Of a stretch of 64,000 nt of DNA, positions 23,068 through 33,822 are shown one piece after another (the stretch's first letter is position 1; each line of letters begins with the position of its first letter). Below the pieces are notes generated by a model. The model saw only the letters and a list, made by a program, of their open reading frames with translations, was not told where the DNA came from and did no database searches. The position numbers and the translations under genes are program-made. The stretch is from Nitrosomonas sp. sh817 (GTDB lineage: Bacteria > Pseudomonadota > Gammaproteobacteria > Burkholderiales > Nitrosomonadaceae): the NCBI RefSeq assembly GCF_030908545.1, contig NZ_CP133083.1, positions 1,178,001-1,242,000 of the forward strand. Direction: 5' to 3'.

Positions 23068-25290
23068 ATGAGTACAAAAATCGAGCGGTTAAATACGAGC
23101 ATTACTTGGTTTGTCGGTGCCAGCTTCGATGGAACTGAAGATCAGACGCCGCGCTTCCTTGCCGAGGGAGTTTGGGAAAATGGCTATGAAGATAAATACC
23201 TCGATATTGTGAAGTCTATGCGTGTTGGCGATCGCATTGCCATCAAATCATCTTACTTAAGAAAACATGGTCTGCCATTCGATAATCGTGGACAGATAGT
23301 TTCGGTTATGGCGATTAAAGCGATTGGAACGATTACGGAAAATTATGATGATGGCCGGCATGTTCGGGTTGAATGGACAAAGTTGGAGCCGATCCGGGAA
23401 TGGTACTTCTACACTAATAGAAAAACCGTTTGGCGTGTACTGCCGGGTGATTGGATGGCGGATGGGTTGATCGATTTTGCCTTTAACGGCAAAGCGCAAG
23501 ATATCGAACGATTCCGGAATGATCCATTTTGGCGGGAAAGATTTGGTTCTTCCATTTCCGGTAAACATCGTTTCGGCTGGATAAAGTTTTATGAAGCGGT
23601 TGCCGGCAAGCTGTTAATTTACCGCAGCAACAGGTCAGCGCTTGTCGCAGGTCTTGAAGAAATTTCCGGGCGTGTTGAAGGAATTGGTTATTTATTGGAC
23701 CAATATGCAGATGGAACGACAGGTTTCCTAAAGGATATCTGTCCATTTACCACAATAGGATTATTTAATCGCGGTTTGACGGAAACTAAGCGCATCGCCA
23801 TTGCAAGGGAGCTGGGCCGGTTTCTCGGTGTTGAAGAGCCTGCGCCGGATACCTTTGATGGTATTCCATTGTTGAATCCTCAGAACTCATGGTTCTTTCC
23901 TTTCGAGAAGGATCGTAAACCGGATCAAATCGATGCGCTATGGAATGTTTTTGCGGCAGCAATTAAGTTGGCGGATTCCGATACTGACGAAGCACGGGAT
24001 GAATTCGTGAAAGCATTCGATCATGCCAATGGCCGGCCGAATGTTGCATGGAATTTGACTTTCGGTTTGTACTGGATAAGACCCTGGACATTCCTGGGTC
24101 TTGACAGTGATTCGAGAGCATACGTTACCAAGAAACTCGGTGTGTCACTCGGTCTGCGCGGACCTAAAAAGCGCTGCAATGCTTCAGATTATCTTGCTGC
24201 TATGGATGTGCTGGTATCAAGATTTCAAGAAGCTTCTTACCCGGTTCATTCCTACCCCGAGCTTTCGCTGGAAGCATGGCATTACCAAGAACCAGCGAGT
24301 GAAGCTACGGCAAGCGATACTCATGATAATGACGAGGCAGCGGATGACGGCTCCGAGGATGTGACTCAAGAGGCTCCCCAATCCGCAATACCCATCGCAC
24401 CGTACACTATCGAAGATATTTTGCGGGATGGCTGTTTTCTGGAGCGGGAAGAGATCGTTCATTTGCTTGATAGACTGCGCATGAAGAAGAATTTGATCCT
24501 CCAAGGACCGCCCGGCACTGGCAAGACGTGGTTAGCAAAACGGCTGGCGTTTGCTTTGATGGGGCAAAAGGACGATAGCAAAGTCCGTGCAGTCCAGTTC
24601 CATCCGAATCTATCCTACGAAGATTTTGTGCGAGGCTGGCGGCCAAGTGGCGATGGAAAATTATCACTGGCGGATGGTATTTTTATGGAAGCAATCAAGG
24701 CTGTTGCTAAAAACCCATTATCAGAGTGGGTCGTTGTCATTGAAGAAATCAACCGCGGGAATCCAGCGCAGATCTTTGGCGAGCTATTGACGTTGCTGGA
24801 AGCAGGTAAGCGTACGCCCAATGAAGCATTAGAATTATGCTATCCCGATGCGGACGGTAAGCGCCGCCCGATCCATATTCCGGAAAATTTGTATGTAATT
24901 GGCACCATGAACATCGCGGATCGATCGCTGGCTTTGGTTGATCTGGCGCTGCGGCGCCGTTTTGCTTTTGTGAATCTGGAGCCTCGCTTAGGCAGTGTGT
25001 GGCGTGACTGGGTGATCAAAGAATGCGCGATTGATCCTGCGCTGGCGTTAGACATCGAACGCAGGATGACCGAATTGAACAATCGGATCGAAACTGATCC
25101 GCAGTTAGGTAAGCAATTCAAGATTGGTCACAGCTATGTGACACCGGTTCAGCGGCTCAAGGCGGAGGGCACTAGAAATTGGTTTGTGCAGATTGTCGAA
25201 ACCGAAATCGGTCCGCTGCTTGAGGAATATTGGTTTGATGCGCCAGAAAAAGCGCGGGAAGCGCGTATTCGTCTGGTGCAGAATTGGTGA
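23068..25290 (+). CDS. mcrB: McrB-like GTPase of a type IV restriction system, with EVE-like N-terminus
   Basis: 740 residues. The N-terminal about 150 residues resemble EVE/PUA-type modified-base-binding domains (SITWFVGASFDG, SMRVGDRIAIKSSYL, GTITENYDDGRHVRVEW). A central helical region and an acidic linker (about 400-440) follow, then the AAA+ motor: Walker A GPPGTGKTWLAKRL, Walker B VVVIEEINRG, sensor region GTMNIADRSLALVDLALRRRF with the McrB-type NxAD signature. The protein recognises modified cytosine (or another modified base) and drives the McrC nuclease by GTP hydrolysis. The two genes abut. The neighbours are not related, which fits a defence cassette. Confidence 0.9.
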   Translation: MSTKIERLNTSITWFVGASFDGTEDQTPRFLAEGVWENGYEDKYLDIVKSMRVGDRIAIKSSYLRKHGLPFDNRGQIVSVMAIKAIGTITENYDDGRHVRVEWTKLEPIREWYFYTNRKTVWRVLPGDWMADGLIDFAFNGKAQDIERFRNDPFWRERFGSSISGKHRFGWIKFYEAVAGKLLIYRSNRSALVAGLEEISGRVEGIGYLLDQYADGTTGFLKDICPFTTIGLFNRGLTETKRIAIARELGRFLGVEEPAPDTFDGIPLLNPQNSWFFPFEKDRKPDQIDALWNVFAAAIKLADSDTDEARDEFVKAFDHANGRPNVAWNLTFGLYWIRPWTFLGLDSDSRAYVTKKLGVSLGLRGPKKRCNASDYLAAMDVLVSRFQEASYPVHSYPELSLEAWHYQEPASEATASDTHDNDEAADDGSEDVTQEAPQSAIPIAPYTIEDILRDGCFLEREEIVHLLDRLRMKKNLILQGPPGTGKTWLAKRLAFALMGQKDDSKVRAVQFHPNLSYEDFVRGWRPSGDGKLSLADGIFMEAIKAVAKNPLSEWVVVIEEINRGNPAQIFGELLTLLEAGKRTPNEALELCYPDADGKRRPIHIPENLYVIGTMNIADRSLALVDLALRRRFAFVNLEPRLGSVWRDWVIKECAIDPALALDIERRMTELNNRIETDPQLGKQFKIGHSYVTPVQRLKAEGTRNWFVQIVETEIGPLLEEYWFDAPEKAREARIRLVQNW

Positions 25291-25292
25291 CG

Positions 25293-26435
25293 ATGCAACC
25301 GGTAATGCTTAAGGGAAATCCGGTTGCAGGAGATAATTCAGCCGCTGAGGGCCGCATCGGGCGTATTCCAGTCCGTAATCTCTGGCTATTGATGCTCTAT
25401 GCCTCGGATCTGTTTCGTACTTCCGCGATTGGGAAAGTGGGATTGGAGGATAATCCCGATGAATTACCCGATCTTATTGCGGAAATTCTCGCACATGCGG
25501 TGGAAAAACGATTGCGCGGCCATCTTAGCAGCGGCTATCGCCCTCGTTATGCCGTGCTTAACCGGGTACGCGGGCGAATTGATTCGCTGACAACCGAGCG
25601 GAACCAATTATTGGCGAGAGGCTTGGTGGCATGCCGTTTTGATGAACTGTCAATCAATACGCCCCGTAATCGCTTCGTCAGAGCAGCTTTGGAGTCGGTA
25701 TCAAAGATTGTGCAAAAGGATCTCGCGCACCGCTGCCGGGTATTGGCGGATAGGATGAAGAATATGGGGGTGTGCAGCTTCGTGCCAACGCGTGCGGAAA
25801 TGAGTGCTGACCGGTTTGGCAGGCACGATGGCGATGATCGATTCATGGTAGCCGCGGCAAAGCTTGCTTTCGATATGGCGCTACCGCTAGAAACGGCAGG
25901 GGCAAGTATGCTGCTATTGCCTTCGCGCGAAGAGAGATGGGTACGTCAACTCTTTGAGAGCGCTATTGGCGGTTTTTACACCATAGCGCTCAGTCAGCAG
26001 GGATGGCGCGTGCAGTGCGGAAGGAAACTGGAATGGGGCATCGAACGGAAGACCGCAGGAATCGATAAGATTCTGCCTGACATGCGAACGGACGTGATAC
26101 TTGAACATGCCCCCACAGGGCGAAGAATTGTCATTGATACGAAATTTACAACCATTGTAACGAGTGGCTGGTATCGTGAAGAGACGATACGGAGCGGTTA
26201 TCTCTACCAGATTTACGCTTATCTTCAGTCTCAGGCGCAACGAGGGGATCCGCTTGCGGACTCGGCCAGCGGGTTGCTATTGCATCCATCGGTTGGCGTT
26301 ACGGTTGATGAAACCGCCGTCATTCAGGGTCATAGTATTCGATTTGCGACGGTCGATCTTGCAGCAACATCGGTAGAGATCCGTTCACAGCTGTTACATC
26401 GATGTCTGGGTCCTTGGTTTAATGAATTATCCTAG
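25293..26435 (+). CDS. mcrC: McrC-family nuclease subunit
   Basis: 380 residues from the ATG at 25293; GTG at 25287 or TTG at 25284 in the same frame are alternatives that overlap the mcrB stop. The N-terminal part contains IPVRNLWLLMLYASDLF, typical of McrC. The C-terminal PD-(D/E)xK nuclease core has Asp in MRTDVILEH and the IDTKF motif (VIDTKFTTI). It cuts DNA when McrB translocates. No modification enzyme lies nearby, as expected for a methylation-dependent (type IV) system. Confidence 0.9.
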   Translation: MQPVMLKGNPVAGDNSAAEGRIGRIPVRNLWLLMLYASDLFRTSAIGKVGLEDNPDELPDLIAEILAHAVEKRLRGHLSSGYRPRYAVLNRVRGRIDSLTTERNQLLARGLVACRFDELSINTPRNRFVRAALESVSKIVQKDLAHRCRVLADRMKNMGVCSFVPTRAEMSADRFGRHDGDDRFMVAAAKLAFDMALPLETAGASMLLLPSREERWVRQLFESAIGGFYTIALSQQGWRVQCGRKLEWGIERKTAGIDKILPDMRTDVILEHAPTGRRIVIDTKFTTIVTSGWYREETIRSGYLYQIYAYLQSQAQRGDPLADSASGLLLHPSVGVTVDETAVIQGHSIRFATVDLAATSVEIRSQLLHRCLGPWFNELS

Positions 26436-26452
26436 GAATTTCGTGACTGAGT

Positions 26453-27562
26453 TTACAAAAAGCGCAAAAGGCTTTGCGGATACCGCCATTTCAGCGTGCG
26501 GTACGCGCGGCAGACGGGGTAGAGGATGACGAGCGTGAGCAACGTGATTACGTAGGTTTGCTCCAAGCTGCCGCGTTCAAAGAAAATTTCCATTATTCTC
26601 AATATCACAAAATGTGCGAGGTAGAAAAATAATGCGGTCTGGCCAAATATCAGCACCGGATTGTTGCGGTTGATGGTTTTATTGAACGACTCCAGCCGCA
26701 TCAGCAGCGACAGCACGATCGCCATCAAGCCCAATTCGAGCAGCGTGTAAGCCAGACTGGGCGGGTATTTGCTGACGTGCAGCCAGTGCACCAGAGTGTT
26801 GCCTTCCAGGTGCATGAACAGGTTGCCATAACCATCGAGACCGCGGACGATGACGAACAGCGTCAGCGCCAGCCAACCGCACGTTAACAATAACCGGTGA
26901 GGGGCTGTAGCGCCGGAAGGTCTGGTTAAAAGCCATTGGCCGAAGACCCAGCCGAGCATCATCATACCGAGCCACGGTAAGGCGGGATAGAGTACGGTGT
27001 AGGTTGCGCCGAAATCCGGCGCGAATGTGAGCGCGAGCCAAAGCGGCACGTCGCCGCCCGGTTGCCACAGCAGCATCAGCAGGGATTCGCCGCCTGCGAT
27101 AATCAGGATTGCCAGCCAGAAAACGGCCTCGGTGCCGAGGCGTTGCAGATAGACCATCAACATCATGCTGATGCCGATGGCGTACAGCACTTGCAGCACC
27201 GGTTTGCCGCCGACCAGCGAGAACAGCACGATGTCGAGCAATGCGATAAACGCGCCGCGCATCAATAACTCACGGTCGATGACGGCACCGCTCATGCCTT
27301 GCCGGCGGCGCTGGAAATTGCTAACGGCGATCGATGCGCCGGCAAGAAAAATAAACGTGGGTGCGCAGATATGGGTGATCCAACGCGTGAAAAATTGATC
27401 CGCGGCGAAGTGAACGCCCGGTTCATACAGCAACACGGAATCGGCGAAAATGCGTTGTTCGTTGAAAAACCACGAAGCGTGGTCAAGCGCCATCAGCATC
27501 ATCACGATGCCGCGCAACCAATCGATGGCGGTGATGCGGTGTGTGTTGTTATCGAATGACAT
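26453..27562 (-). CDS. DUF1624 / heparan-alpha-glucosaminide N-acetyltransferase-like membrane protein
   Basis: 369 residues with about ten predicted spans. The first part RITAIDWLRGIVMMLMALDH with the Arg and His of the family matches the catalytic domain of HGSNAT-like acyltransferases (DUF1624), membrane proteins that transfer acetyl groups from acetyl-CoA across the membrane. The acceptor in bacteria is unknown; a cell-envelope sugar is likely. It ends 18 bp from the mcrC stop (convergent) and starts 21 bp from the proB stop on the same strand, so it may be co-transcribed with proB. Confidence 0.85.
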   Translation of the reverse strand: MSFDNNTHRITAIDWLRGIVMMLMALDHASWFFNEQRIFADSVLLYEPGVHFAADQFFTRWITHICAPTFIFLAGASIAVSNFQRRRQGMSGAVIDRELLMRGAFIALLDIVLFSLVGGKPVLQVLYAIGISMMLMVYLQRLGTEAVFWLAILIIAGGESLLMLLWQPGGDVPLWLALTFAPDFGATYTVLYPALPWLGMMMLGWVFGQWLLTRPSGATAPHRLLLTCGWLALTLFVIVRGLDGYGNLFMHLEGNTLVHWLHVSKYPPSLAYTLLELGLMAIVLSLLMRLESFNKTINRNNPVLIFGQTALFFYLAHFVILRIMEIFFERGSLEQTYVITLLTLVILYPVCRAYRTLKWRYPQSLLRFL

Positions 27563-27583
27563 GGCGATCCGATGCGATAAGCG

Positions 27584-29775
<2,192 letters not shown>

Positions 29776-29814
29776 TCAATACAACAACTTTGGCTATTTG
29801 GGCACAGCGTAAAC

Positions 29815-29849
29815 AAAAAAGCCCCATCGTTGGTGGAAGGGGCTTTTTT
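29815..29849. terminator. Rho-independent terminator between rpmA and obgE
   Basis: AAAAAAGCCCC (29815-29825) and GGGGCTTTTTT (29839-29849) form a perfect stem with A- and T-tracts, so it works on both strands. In the rplU-rpmA-obgE direction it would stop or attenuate transcription after rpmA. Confidence 0.88.
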
Positions 29850-29871
29850 CAGGAAAAGGGTAATTAGGTTG

Positions 29872-30129
29872 TTACACTGGAATAACACTGACAATTTTAC
29901 GATTAAACGGACCTTTAATACTAAAATTGACTTTCCCTGTTATCTTGGCGAATAGCGTATGGTCTTTTCCCATGCCGACATTCTCTCCGGGGTGAACTGT
30001 TGTGCCCCGTTGGCGAATAATAATCGAGCCTGCCGGGATCAGTTCGCCGCCATAGCTTTTAACTCCAAGACGTTTTGAGTGTGAATCACGACCGTTCCTG
30101 GAACTTCCACCTGCTTTCTTATGTGCCAT
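29872..30129 (-). CDS. rpmA: 50S ribosomal protein L27
   Basis: 85 residues, full length. It starts [20 protein letters not shown], the conserved N-terminus that reaches into the peptidyl-transferase centre, and continues with [21 protein letters not shown]. There is no N-terminal extension of the type removed by a protease in Firmicutes. It is in an operon with rplU, 11 bp upstream. Confidence 0.97.
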   Translation of the reverse strand: MAHKKAGGSSRNGRDSHSKRLGVKSYGGELIPAGSIIIRQRGTTVHPGENVGMGKDHTLFAKITGKVNFSIKGPFNRKIVSVIPV

Positions 30130-30140
30130 CTATCAACTCC

Positions 30141-30452
30141 TTAAGCCGAAATACCGGTTATTTGTATTTCAGTGTAATTCTGCCGGTGACCTTGATGCCT
30201 TTGATAGTGTTTCCGGCGGCGCATCTTGAAAATGCGGATTTTGTCATGACGCCCTTGGCCAAGTACCGTTGCGCTAACTTTCGCGCCGCTGACGAGAGGC
30301 GTTCCTACAGTTACCTTGTCGCCATCCGCAACCATCAATACCTGATCAATCATCAGTTCACTGCCGTTTTCTACATCCAGTTGCTCTACTTTCAGTTTCT
30401 CACCTACTTGTATTCGATATTGCTTACCGCCGGTTTTTATGACCGCATACAT
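30141..30452 (-). CDS. rplU: 50S ribosomal protein L21
   Basis: 103 residues. [20 protein letters not shown] is the conserved start; the rRNA-binding end is [20 protein letters not shown]. First gene of the rplU-rpmA unit. The minus-strand promoter just above it has TATAAT at 30492-30487. Confidence 0.97.
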   Translation of the reverse strand: MYAVIKTGGKQYRIQVGEKLKVEQLDVENGSELMIDQVLMVADGDKVTVGTPLVSGAKVSATVLGQGRHDKIRIFKMRRRKHYQRHQGHRQNYTEIQITGISA

Positions 30453-30486
30453 ATTTTGACTCCATGCTTCCTTTCGAGAACGGCGA

Positions 30487-30515
30487 ATTATACATAAATA
30501 GCCTTTGATTGTGGA
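30487..30515 (-). promoter_or_regulatory. Likely sigma-70 promoter of rplU-rpmA
   Basis: On the minus strand a perfect TATAAT lies at 30492-30487. With a 17-bp spacer the -35 would be TCCACA at 30515-30510, a weak match. The predicted start leaves about 25-30 bases before the rplU ATG. Confidence 0.55.
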
Positions 30516-30543
30516 GGAAAATTTTGTATAACGTTGTTTGTGC

Positions 30544-30573
30544 TTGACACGCGGGTATCGTCATTCCTAACAT
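30544..30573 (+). promoter_or_regulatory. Likely sigma-70 promoter of ispB
   Basis: TTGACA at 30544-30549 and TAACAT at 30568-30573 with an 18-bp spacer, placing the transcript start about 18 bases before the GTG at 30597. Confidence 0.5.
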
Positions 30574-30596
30574 AGCGTTTTCTTGAAGGTAAAATT

Positions 30597-31565
30597 GTGT
30601 CAATCGAAAATATAAGAAGTTATATCGCCCGGGATATGGAGATCGTCGATGATGTCATCCGGGAAAAGTTGCATTCTCATGTTGCATTGATTCGCCAAGT
30701 CAGTGAATATATTATCAATAGCGGGGGTAAACGGTTACGTCCGGCATTGGTAATTCTAGCAGCCGGCGCTTTCGGCTATCCTGGTAAATTTCATTATAAT
30801 CTCGCAGCCATCGTGGAGTTCATTCATACCGCGACGTTACTGCACGACGATGTAGTCGATGAATCCGAGTTGCGTCGAAATAGAGAAACCGCGAATGCGT
30901 TGTTCGGCAACGCCACCAGCGTGCTGGTCGGTGATTTTCTTTACTCCCGGGCGTTTCAGATGATGGTGGAAGTCGACAATATGCGCGTGATGCAAGTGCT
31001 GGCCGATGCGACGAATACCATAGCCGAAGGCGAAGTATTGCAACTGTTGAATTGCCGGGACCCGCAAGTGACAGAAGATAATTACCTGCAAGTCATTCGT
31101 TATAAAACCGCCAAACTGTTTGAGGCAGCCAGCCGGTTAGGCGCGATTCTGGGTAAGGCATCGCCGGAGGATGAAAATGCAATGTCGATTTATGGCATGC
31201 ACTTGGGTACCGCATTCCAGTTGATCGATGACATGCTCGACTATACGGGAAATAATCACGACATCGGTAAAAATTTGGGTGATGATCTGGCCGAAGGAAA
31301 GCCGACGCTGCCGCTTATTTATGCGATGCGTGTCGGAACTCCCGAACAGGCCGCCGTCATCCGCAAGGCGATTGAGGACGGCGGTAAGGACGGGTTTCAA
31401 CCGGTTTTGAATGTCATTCGTGAAACGGCGGCTCTGGATTACGCCAAACAATGCGCGCAAGCCGAAGTTGCGACGGCAACCGCAGCGATTGCCGCTTTAC
31501 CGGAATCGAAAAATAAAGAATGTTTGCTGCAATTGGCGCATTTTGCCGTCACGCGTCATTATTGA
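30597..31565 (+). CDS. ispB: Octaprenyl (polyprenyl) diphosphate synthase
   Basis: 322 residues from a GTG start, preceded by TTGAAGG. It elongates farnesyl diphosphate with isopentenyl units to make the ubiquinone side chain. First Asp-rich motif LLHDDVVDESELRR, second QLIDDMLDYTGN, and SGGKRLRPAL near the N-terminus. Divergent from rplU, which is the standard arrangement in proteobacteria. Confidence 0.95.
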   Translation: MSIENIRSYIARDMEIVDDVIREKLHSHVALIRQVSEYIINSGGKRLRPALVILAAGAFGYPGKFHYNLAAIVEFIHTATLLHDDVVDESELRRNRETANALFGNATSVLVGDFLYSRAFQMMVEVDNMRVMQVLADATNTIAEGEVLQLLNCRDPQVTEDNYLQVIRYKTAKLFEAASRLGAILGKASPEDENAMSIYGMHLGTAFQLIDDMLDYTGNNHDIGKNLGDDLAEGKPTLPLIYAMRVGTPEQAAVIRKAIEDGGKDGFQPVLNVIRETAALDYAKQCAQAEVATATAAIAALPESKNKECLLQLAHFAVTRHY

Positions 31566-31928
31566 AGTCAACGATGGTTCGCAACCGGTAGTTGTACCAG
31601 AATGTTAAAGATTCCAGCATGAGGAATTTTTAAAAATATGATTTTTATCTTATAGTTATAATACTATCATTATCTATTGTCTGATTTTTTTCAGATATCT
31701 TCCTGAAGTTACGTAATTTTAGCTCGCTTATTATTTTGAACTTTAATGATAAGCGAAAAAAATACGGCTAATCCAGCGTTTGCCGGTGCAAAAAATTGCT
31801 AAGCTAAGTTTTTATAGCAACGGCAATGGCAAAACCATCTCGTCAAAAGTTTCAATTAAAGCTTGAAAATTCGGGCAATAAGCGAAACCATAGTATCGGT
31901 GTCATTCATATAAGTTGCAAAAATACCA
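31566..31928. other. AT-rich intergenic region after ispB
   Basis: 363 bp without a supported gene. Short dyads occur, such as TCTGA-T6-TCAGA near 31678-31695 and TTGCTA..TAGCAA near 31794-31821. It must hold the promoter for the PP0621-like / PilSR-like unit that starts at 31929. Confidence 0.4.
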
Positions 31929-32156
31929 ATGGGAAAAATAATTTTTTACATACTCATCGCATTACTAATTTATTGGTTCATTAATTATCAACGGCCTAAA
32001 CAAAAGCATAGCGAATCGCCCGCGGATATCGCAGAAGATACAGTGACTTGCGCTTATTGCGGCGTTTATTTGCCGAAAAAAGAGGCAATTAACGATCTGA
32101 ATCAGTCATTTTGCTGTCAGGAACATCGTGATTCGTACATAAATTCATCATCTTAA
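31929..32156 (+). CDS. PP0621-family small protein with Cys motif
   Basis: 75 residues. One N-terminal span (IIFYILIALLIYWFINY), then a soluble part with VTCAYCGVYLPKKEA and QSFCCQEH, a likely zinc-binding (treble-clef-like) site formed by Cys-x2-Cys and Cys-Cys-x2-His. Members of this family are found directly upstream of PilS-type kinases in betaproteobacteria; here the gap is 10 bp, so they form one operon. The function is unknown. Confidence 0.75.
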   Translation: MGKIIFYILIALLIYWFINYQRPKQKHSESPADIAEDTVTCAYCGVYLPKKEAINDLNQSFCCQEHRDSYINSSS

Positions 32157-32166
32157 TTTCATCATT

Positions 32167-33822
32167 GTGTCAACTCTCGCCAATTCATCCCCGATTAAGC
32201 AACCGTTATCGAGTCATCCGGCACCAGCCAGGAATGATGCCGGAATTGCGAGTCATTATTGGCGTTCGCTGACCTATTTCAATATTTACCGTTTGTTAAT
32301 CGGGGTTAGTCTGCTCATAGTTACATTGAAAGCAGGTTTCATCGACTTCGGGACACATCAGTACACGCTGTTCTTATATGCTTGTTATGGTCATTTCATT
32401 AGCAGCGGTATCTCCATGGTGTTGATCAAGTGGCGAATACCCGCTTTTGATTGGCAATTAATCATTCAAGTATTCAGCGATATTGCCTTTTTTTCTTTGA
32501 TGCTCTATGCCAGCGGTGGTTTGCAAAGCGGCTTGGGGGTCGTGCTCCTGGTGACGCTGGCAGGAGCGGGATTAATCAGCCGGGGCCGTTTGGCGCTATT
32601 TTTTGCCGCTGTCGCAACCATCAGCTTGCTTTTGCTCGAAACTTATTCCTGGCTGACGATTCAGTCGCATCAGGCGCAATTCTCTCAAGCCGGACTCATG
32701 AGCATGGCTTATTTCGCTGTCGCCTGGCTGGCCTTCCGGTTGTCGAAACGCACGATCGCTAGCGAACAATTGGCGCAAGAACGCGGTATCGATCTGGCCA
32801 ATATGGCGCAAGTCAATCAGTTGGTGATCCAAGATTTGCAAGAAGGGGTTCTGGTCGTCGATAGGCATGGGTTTATCCGGCAGCGTAATGGTTATGCTGA
32901 AAAATTGCTCGATCTGAAACCGGTGTCTGGCAGCGCGGAACGGCTTAAATTATCGGATTCCGTTCCGGAAATCGCCGATCGGCTGGCGAGCTGGCAGAAC
33001 AACAGCAATATTCAGTTCGATTTATTGCGGTTAGCCCATCGCAACGCGCTGGTGCGTACGCGCTTTCATTCGATCCAGGCGGATTTTCGCAACGGTGTTG
33101 TGATTTTTCTCGAGGATATGGGGCGTGTGCAGGTGCAGTTGCAGCAACTCAAGCTGGCTGCGTTAGGCCGTCTGACGGTCAATATTGCTCATGAGATCCG
33201 CAATCCGCTATCGGCAATCAATCATGCGGCTGAGTTATTGGGAGAAGAGCAGCTTGAAGCGAATCTGGATTCCCGGCTGGTGCGCATTATTTGTGAAAAT
33301 ACCCAACGATTGAACAAGATCGTGAATGATGTGCTGCAATTGAGCCGGAGTAATGTGGCGAAACCGGACATATTTGACGTGCAAGATTATATCCGGAAAT
33401 TTCTCGAGGAATTTTGCGAAGCTGAAAAGATCGATCTTGGCGTATTTATTTTGAGTAACTCAGATGAACCGCTTATTTGTTTTGATCGCGATCACTTCAA
33501 CCGGGTATTGTGGAATTTATGCCGGAACGCTTGGAGGCACTGCCGCCAGCAAGCTGGCAGTGTCCGTATTCGTTTGGAGAAGACGATCGATGGCGGCGAT
33601 CTTTGTATCGATATCATTGATGACGGACCTGGTGTTGATCCGCAACAATCCAAACAACTTTTCGAACCTTTTTTCACCACGGCTTCCGACGGTACTGGCC
33701 TGGGCTTATTCATTGCGCGCGAATTGTGTGAAAACAACCAAGCATCGCTGGATCATGTCGAAGAATCAACCTCGGGGCATTTTAGAATCATTTGTAGAAT
33801 TAAAAATTATGTCAATAGCTAG
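32167..33822 (+). CDS. pilS: PilS-like sensor histidine kinase
   Basis: 551 residues from a GTG start. Six predicted spans in the first about 200 residues (YRLLIGVSLLIVTL, IIQVFSDIAFFSLMLYASGG and others), as in PilS, then a PAS-like domain (QEGVLVVDRHGFIRQRNGYA), the phosphorylated His in NIAHEIRNPLSAINHA, and the ATPase domain (DDGPGVDPQQ, GTGLGLFIARELCENN). PilS senses pilin levels in the membrane and controls the pilin promoter through PilR. No pilin gene lies in the window, so the pilus role is inferred. The end overlaps pilR by 14 bp. Confidence 0.88.
   Translation: MSTLANSSPIKQPLSSHPAPARNDAGIASHYWRSLTYFNIYRLLIGVSLLIVTLKAGFIDFGTHQYTLFLYACYGHFISSGISMVLIKWRIPAFDWQLIIQVFSDIAFFSLMLYASGGLQSGLGVVLLVTLAGAGLISRGRLALFFAAVATISLLLLETYSWLTIQSHQAQFSQAGLMSMAYFAVAWLAFRLSKRTIASEQLAQERGIDLANMAQVNQLVIQDLQEGVLVVDRHGFIRQRNGYAEKLLDLKPVSGSAERLKLSDSVPEIADRLASWQNNSNIQFDLLRLAHRNALVRTRFHSIQADFRNGVVIFLEDMGRVQVQLQQLKLAALGRLTVNIAHEIRNPLSAINHAAELLGEEQLEANLDSRLVRIICENTQRLNKIVNDVLQLSRSNVAKPDIFDVQDYIRKFLEEFCEAEKIDLGVFILSNSDEPLICFDRDHFNRVLWNLCRNAWRHCRQQAGSVRIRLEKTIDGGDLCIDIIDDGPGVDPQQSKQLFEPFFTTASDGTGLGLFIARELCENNQASLDHVEESTSGHFRIICRIKNYVNS

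Noticed and set aside
22880-23071. 63-codon frame overlapping the mcrB start by ATGA
   Set aside because: No ribosome site, no known similarity, odd composition; the overlap may be chance.
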